Below are positions 7,316 through 11,151 of a DNA stretch of 11,151 nucleotides, in pieces (within the stretch, counting starts at the first letter, position 1; each line of letters opens with the position of its first letter). The translations under genes and the position numbers were made by a program. The DNA is taken from contig JARXAU010000136.1 in the NCBI GenBank assembly GCA_029865675.1, forward strand, positions 1 to 11,151. Reading direction: 5' to 3'. The notes below the pieces were generated by a model. The model did no database searches and was not told the origin of the DNA. It saw only the letters and a program-made list of their open reading frames with translations. The stretch is from Rhodoferax sp. Lineage in GTDB: Bacteria > Pseudomonadota > Gammaproteobacteria > Burkholderiales > Burkholderiaceae_C.

Positions 7316-10300
7316 ACGGACGGGGCAGCGAAATACCGGGCGTTCAGCGTTCCGCGCCAATCGCCCTCCAACACCATGTCCAGCACGGTGGATGCACCGC
7401 CGCCCGCTGGGTTGACCAACTCCACCGCGCCCGCGCGCTCCATACGGCGGTCGGCAAAGGCTTGCGTAAGGCGCTCTAACAGCGCTTGCTTGTACTGCGT
7501 GTCGCTAGAGCCGGCCAGGTGCAAGCCCTTGGTTTCTAAAACGACCATGGTGCTGCCGCCCACGCTTGCGTCTAGGCCTGTGGCGCGCGCAAACACAAAG
7601 TCGGGGTAGACCTTGTTGCGCTTCCAGCCCTGCAAGCCGTATTGCGCCTTGGCCACATTGCGGTGCCACCATTGCACTGCCGCCTGGCTGTCCAGGTAGC
7701 ACGCCACGTCGCGCTCTAGGCCAGAGTCGGTAAGCGCTGCCAGGGCGGGTTCAAACAGGCTTTTTTCCACCAGTTTGGCGTCGTCACGCACCATGGCTTG
7801 GGGTTTGTCTGAAATTTCCAAGGCAAATTCCGAGGGCAGCGCGTAGTCGGTAGCGTCGGCGCGCAGCTGAAACTCCACTTGACCACGCGCCATATGGCCC
7901 TGAAAAACGGCCAGCGCCAGCCGGTCCCGCTCGGCCTCCAGGTCCATGCGCAGCCGCTCCAGCAGCGACGCGCTGCTTGCAGCCAAGCTGTGCTCGGCGT
8001 ATCCGGCTGCCATCAAGCGCGCCAGCACGGCATCTACCACCGACCAGGCTATCCAGGCATTGGGAACAATGTCCAACACGCCGCGCACCAAGCGGGCGCG
8101 GTCCAGTTCGGCTGCGTCCACGTCCTCCACCGGTGCCCCGGTTTGCGGGTCTTTCGGGGTGGCGCGCAGCAGGTCCAAGCCGAGCTGCAGTTGCTGGCCC
8201 AGGCGGTCACGGGCATCGGGCGCCCAGCCTTGGGCCAGGGCGTCGATGTGCACACCGCTCCAATCGACCCCCGCCAAAATGTCGCTCTCGTATGCCAGCT
8301 CGCGGCGCAGCTTGCTGCCCATCGCGTCGTTCTCCACCCAGGTGACGCGCGGCAAATAGAGGCTGAGCTGCGCAAACTGCGGGCGGCGCCTGAAGGTTTG
8401 TTTTTGCGTCACCGCCTGCACACCCGGCGCGTTCACCTCCAGGCCCAGGTCGCCCATGCCCTCGGTTTCTAGCGACTGTTTGATGGCCTTCACCACCTCG
8501 CCCGTCTTGGCGTTGTGACAGAGCACATAGCAGGCGTCCAGCGCAGCGCGGCCCGTTTTGGCCACGTGCGGCAGGCGCAGGATGCGCCCCATAAGCTGCG
8601 TCATGGCCCGAATGTCTTTGCCCGCCGCCAGCGCGCACAGCACATAAGCATAGGGGCAGTCCCAGCCCTCTTGCAGCGCCTGCTTGGTGATGATGGCGCG
8701 CACCGCGCACTGGGGGGACAGCAGATCGATGTTCTCGGGCGCGTTCAGGTCGTTGCGCTCGGAGGTTTTGATGGCAATTTGCGCCTCGGTCAGACCCAGC
8801 TGCATCAAATAGGCCTTGGCGTCTTCGGCGTGGATGAAGCCCGCGTCGCGCATGTCTTTGCCGGTGCGCTCCACTTGCACCAGCAAGATGGGGCGGATGT
8901 AGCGGTTGGTGTCGCTTTGCAGCGTTGCGGCCTCCTGCTGCAATGCGTCCAGCCGCTCTAGACTGCTGGCCAAACACGCCTGCCAGTCGTTCCAGCCGCG
9001 CATGTCCACGTGGATGGGCAGCTTGATCATTTCGGCCTCGTCCAAGTCGGTGCCGCGCACGTTGACCAAGATGTTGGAGCCGCTGCCCTTGGCCGAACCC
9101 ACGCGCGGTGTGGCGGATAGCTCCAGCATAAAGCAGGGGTTAAAGCCGTCTAGGGTGGCCAGCGCCGTCTCGGTGTAAGCGTGGTGGCCCTCGTCGATCA
9201 CCACCATAGGGCGCAAGAGGCGCATCACATTGCCCAGCGAGCTTTTCACAATGCTGCCCTTGGTGGCACGCGCCTCCTCTTGGCTGGTGCCCCAAGACGT
9301 GTAGGCGTCCAGGTTGGGCACGGCTTGCAGCAGGCTCCAGTGCGCTTCGATATCGTCCTCGCGCGGTGTGTAGCCCAGCACATTGCCCCGGTCGCGAAAA
9401 AAGCGCAGCGTCTCTTTGTTCTTGCGCGAAGCGGCTGCCAGCATCAGCAGCATCACGCACAGGTGTGAATCGGTGTCAATTTTGGACAGCGGCGCGTTTT
9501 TCTCCAGCACCTTCACCCGGCCCGCACCCGCCACGCTGAGCATCTGGTGGTAGGGGTGGTCGCGGTTTTTAAGGGTCTTGAGGGTTTGCTGGTAAATCGC
9601 CTCGTTGGGCACCACCCACAGCACCAGGCCCGTGTGGCGCTGCAAATAGTGCGAAAACACCCGGCCCACACTGGCCGCAGCCAGCAGCGTTTTGCCCCCG
9701 CCGGTCGGAATCTTCAGGCACACATTCGGAATGGCGCGGCCCGCGCCGTCAAAGCGGCTGCTGTGCGGCTGCGCGGCAAACGCGCCGGGCAGCTTGCCCG
9801 CGTCTTTGAGCACGCTCCAGGTCTTTTTAGGAAAGTCGCCCGCCTGGCGCAGCACGTCTTCCATGCCCTCCATGGCGCGCAAAGCACTCTGCGCGGCGTC
9901 GGACTGCGCCTTGTGCTTTTTGAGTTCGTTGAGATAGGTGTCCAACAACTCCAGCGTGGTGCTTTGGAAGGGCTTGAGCTGCACCGCGCCCACGCCAGCG
10001 GCGTTGATGGCGTGGCGGCGGGGTTGCCAGAATACTTGCCGGTCGCGTTCGATTTGCGCGCGAAACTCCGCACTCAGGCTGGGCCGCCACAGTGCAATGT
10101 CCACGCCTTGCAACAGGCGCAAGTCATCCACGGCAGCCCACAAGGGCGTGAAGTCTTGCTCGGTCCAGCTGGGCGCATCCACCATCAAGTCAATATCGGA
10201 GCTGGTGCGAAAGTCGCCCCGCGCACGCGAGCCGTACACCCACACCCGATCGACCCCTGGAAACCGTGCCAGGCACGCCTGCAGACTTGCGGTCGTCTGC

Positions 10301-10332
10301 GGGTCTATTCCAAAGGCCTGCGCTTCATCCAT
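7312..10332 (-). CDS. MNT nucleotidyltransferase fused to type III Res-like helicase-nuclease
   Basis: 1006-residue fusion. Residues 1 to about 102 are a minimal nucleotidyltransferase (MNT) domain with GSx10DxD (G34, S35, D46, D48) and a probable third catalytic Asp at D78 (GVDIALW), as in MntA antitoxins that AMPylate HepT. Residues about 118-1006 resemble the Res subunit of type III restriction enzymes: Walker A PTGGGKT (209-215), DEGH box (380-383), SATP (406-409), GWDCP (556-560) and motif VI QLMGRILRLP (579-588). A C-terminal PD-(D/E)xK nuclease follows: PD at 910-911, E933-T-K935. I expect ATP-driven DNA translocation with cleavage, partnered with the methyltransferase two genes upstream. 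The ATG at 10332 shares one base with the upstream stop (TGATG); a GTG at 10335 is equally possible and adds one residue. The fusion of MNT to Res is unusual. Confidence 0.88.
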   Translation of the reverse strand: MDEAQAFGIDPQTTASLQACLARFPGVDRVWVYGSRARGDFRTSSDIDLMVDAPSWTEQDFTPLWAAVDDLRLLQGVDIALWRPSLSAEFRAQIERDRQVFWQPRRHAINAAGVGAVQLKPFQSTTLELLDTYLNELKKHKAQSDAAQSALRAMEGMEDVLRQAGDFPKKTWSVLKDAGKLPGAFAAQPHSSRFDGAGRAIPNVCLKIPTGGGKTLLAAASVGRVFSHYLQRHTGLVLWVVPNEAIYQQTLKTLKNRDHPYHQMLSVAGAGRVKVLEKNAPLSKIDTDSHLCVMLLMLAAASRKNKETLRFFRDRGNVLGYTPREDDIEAHWSLLQAVPNLDAYTSWGTSQEEARATKGSIVKSSLGNVMRLLRPMVVIDEGHHAYTETALATLDGFNPCFMLELSATPRVGSAKGSGSNILVNVRGTDLDEAEMIKLPIHVDMRGWNDWQACLASSLERLDALQQEAATLQSDTNRYIRPILLVQVERTGKDMRDAGFIHAEDAKAYLMQLGLTEAQIAIKTSERNDLNAPENIDLLSPQCAVRAIITKQALQEGWDCPYAYVLCALAAGKDIRAMTQLMGRILRLPHVAKTGRAALDACYVLCHNAKTGEVVKAIKQSLETEGMGDLGLEVNAPGVQAVTQKQTFRRRPQFAQLSLYLPRVTWVENDAMGSKLRRELAYESDILAGVDWSGVHIDALAQGWAPDARDRLGQQLQLGLDLLRATPKDPQTGAPVEDVDAAELDRARLVRGVLDIVPNAWIAWSVVDAVLARLMAAGYAEHSLAASSASLLERLRMDLEAERDRLALAVFQGHMARGQVEFQLRADATDYALPSEFALEISDKPQAMVRDDAKLVEKSLFEPALAALTDSGLERDVACYLDSQAAVQWWHRNVAKAQYGLQGWKRNKVYPDFVFARATGLDASVGGSTMVVLETKGLHLAGSSDTQYKQALLERLTQAFADRRMERAGAVELVNPAGGGASTVLDMVLEGDWRGTLNARYFAAPSV

Positions 10333-10727
10333 CACGCTTGTGCCTGCAAATGGGCTAAGAGCCGCTCAAACTCAGCAATAGCGTCCACCCGCACCATGGC
10401 CGCCAAGGCAACGGCCATGGCTTCGTCGTAGGCATGGCTCACACCATTACGGCCTTCACGCAGGCGCTTCCAAAGCGCTGCATTGCGGATGTAGCCCAGC
10501 TTAAAGCCCATCTCCAGCGCGGCAAACGCCACCCGAGGAGTCTCATCGTCGCCTCGGTCTTGCGACACCGCGCGCATGGACTGCCAAGCCATTTCAAAGG
10601 TGTAGACATAGCGCAGCAGCAATGAATCCCGGGTCTTACGGTCTTCATCATCGGCTGCGGTGTCTTTCAGCGTGGCCAAGGCATCCGCAAACTTGCGCAG
10701 CTGAAGTTGTGTCTGGTCAGAATGCAT
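10332..10727 (-). CDS. HEPN-family HepT-like protein (HI0074 / nucleotidyltransferase substrate-binding type)
   Basis: 131-residue all-helical protein of the HI0074 branch of HEPN proteins. The segment RYVYTFEMAWQ (39-49) and the C-terminal GYIRNAALWKRLREGRN...SHAYDE (78-102) are typical. The toxin active-site motif Rx4HxY is complete: R93, H98, Y100. In characterised MntA-HepT pairs, the HEPN protein is a ribonuclease toxin, and the Tyr of this motif is the residue AMPylated by the MNT partner. Here the MNT is the N-terminal domain of the next gene, joined by a TGATG overlap. I chose the ATG at 10727 because GGGAGGGG precedes it with good spacing; an upstream ATG at 10784 would run 19 codons into the methyltransferase gene. 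Ribonuclease activity is predicted, not shown. Confidence 0.87.
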   Translation of the reverse strand: MHSDQTQLQLRKFADALATLKDTAADDEDRKTRDSLLLRYVYTFEMAWQSMRAVSQDRGDDETPRVAFAALEMGFKLGYIRNAALWKRLREGRNGVSHAYDEAMAVALAAMVRVDAIAEFERLLAHLQAQA

Positions 10728-10728
10728 C

Positions 10729-11151
10729 TCACCCCTCCCGATAAAGCGCAAACGGCAGCGGGCAATAGTCCACGCCGAGTTCAAGCAGCTGTTTGTTGCT
10801 CAGGTATTTGGCCGGGGCGAACACCAAGTGGCGCTTGGGCGCGGGGGCGTCTGCGCCCTGCGCTGCGGCGCGGGCACGGCCCCAGTCGGCAAAGCCTTGG
10901 GCGCGGCTCAGGGTCAGGGCGGCGTCGGGGCTTTTCAGAAAACCCAGCTCGGGCGCGTAGACCAGCCACACATGGGCATCCTTGGCCTCGCCCAGGTACC
11001 ACGGGGGCGCGTCTTTGGGCGCGGGCAAGAGCGTGCCGCCGGTGGCGGTATAAAAAAGCCAGGCGCCCAGCGCGTCAAACGCGGGCAGGTGCGCGCCGCT
11101 GAGCAGCTTCTCAACGTTAAGCGGCTCGCCCAACGTGCAGTAGGTGAACTC
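10729..11151 (-). CDS. DNA methyltransferase (Mod-like), C-terminal part
   Basis: The frame is open to the window edge, so only the last 140 residues are seen. They begin EFTYCTLGEPLNVEKLL and continue with LPAFDALGAWLFYTATG, a YLGEAKDAHVWLVY strand-turn, LGFLKSPDAALTL and the ending KRHLVFAPAKYLSN...PLPFALY. I recognise this as the C-terminal region of type III-like adenine DNA methyltransferases (Mod, N6-adenine family). The catalytic DPPY and SAM motifs lie outside the window, so methylation chemistry and activity cannot be checked. One nucleotide separates its stop from the HepT-like ATG. The order Mod, HEPN, MNT-Res supports a restriction-modification operon. Confidence 0.78.
   Translation of the reverse strand, partial: EFTYCTLGEPLNVEKLLSGAHLPAFDALGAWLFYTATGGTLLPAPKDAPPWYLGEAKDAHVWLVYAPELGFLKSPDAALTLSRAQGFADWGRARAAAQGADAPAPKRHLVFAPAKYLSNKQLLELGVDYCPLPFALYREG
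10732..10739 (-). promoter_or_regulatory. Ribosome binding site of the HepT-like gene
   Basis: GGGAGGGG on the minus strand contains the GGAGG core 6 nt before the ATG at 10727. It spans the last codons of the methyltransferase gene. It is the strongest Shine-Dalgarno in the restriction module and settles the start of the HepT-like gene. Confidence 0.7.

Noticed and set aside
8207..8977. Minus-strand open frame of 256 codons inside the Res region
   Set aside because: Alternative frame of the same strand inside the Res coding sequence, with Arg/Gly/Ala-rich composition and no family resemblance.
9547..10431. Long plus-strand open frame (294 codons) across the MNT-Res start and HepT-like gene
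   Set aside because: Antisense to two well-supported genes with intact motifs; no domain signature and no plausible start context.

Overview
The window is GC-rich, densely packed chromosomal DNA that looks like a betaproteobacterium of the Burkholderiales, probably Comamonadaceae. This placement is an inference from base composition, the style of the proteins and the gene neighbourhood (fkpB-ispH with radC divergent); no search was run. There is no gene-free stretch longer than 300 bases. Positions 1-142 hold nothing I can support.

Left part (143-3117, minus strand): a housekeeping run reading right to left. An SlpA/FkpB-type peptidyl-prolyl isomerase overlaps ispH (isoprenoid synthesis) by 4 nt, followed by serS (seryl-tRNA synthetase), then a tRNA-Ser(CGA) gene and a clear intrinsic terminator. 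The enzyme that charges serine tRNAs therefore sits directly upstream of one of its substrates.

Middle part (3205-4562, plus strand): divergently, radC and an Smr-domain gene share a 1-nt stop/start overlap.

Right part (4593-11151, minus strand): seven closely spaced genes. First in transcription order, and cut by the window edge, is the C-terminal part of a Mod-like DNA methyltransferase. Next come a HEPN-type HepT/HI0074-like protein and a 1006-residue protein in which an MNT nucleotidyltransferase (antitoxin-type) domain is fused in frame to the N-terminus of a type III Res-like helicase-nuclease. The Res stop overlaps the start of a group II truncated globin by 4 nt. After a 49-nt gap follows a tungstate ABC transporter, tupB-tupC-tupA, whose genes overlap by GTGA junctions.

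The most interesting part is 7312-11151: a type III-like restriction-modification module with a built-in HEPN/MNT toxin-antitoxin pair. The MNT half is covalently joined to the restriction enzyme. Every catalytic motif I looked for is intact: GSx10DxD plus a third Asp, Rx4HxY, Walker A, DEGH, SAT, the motif VI arginines, and PD...ExK. This suggests that loss or inactivation of the restriction subunit could be linked to release of a HEPN ribonuclease. The mechanism is inference; the fusion and motifs are visible in the sequence.
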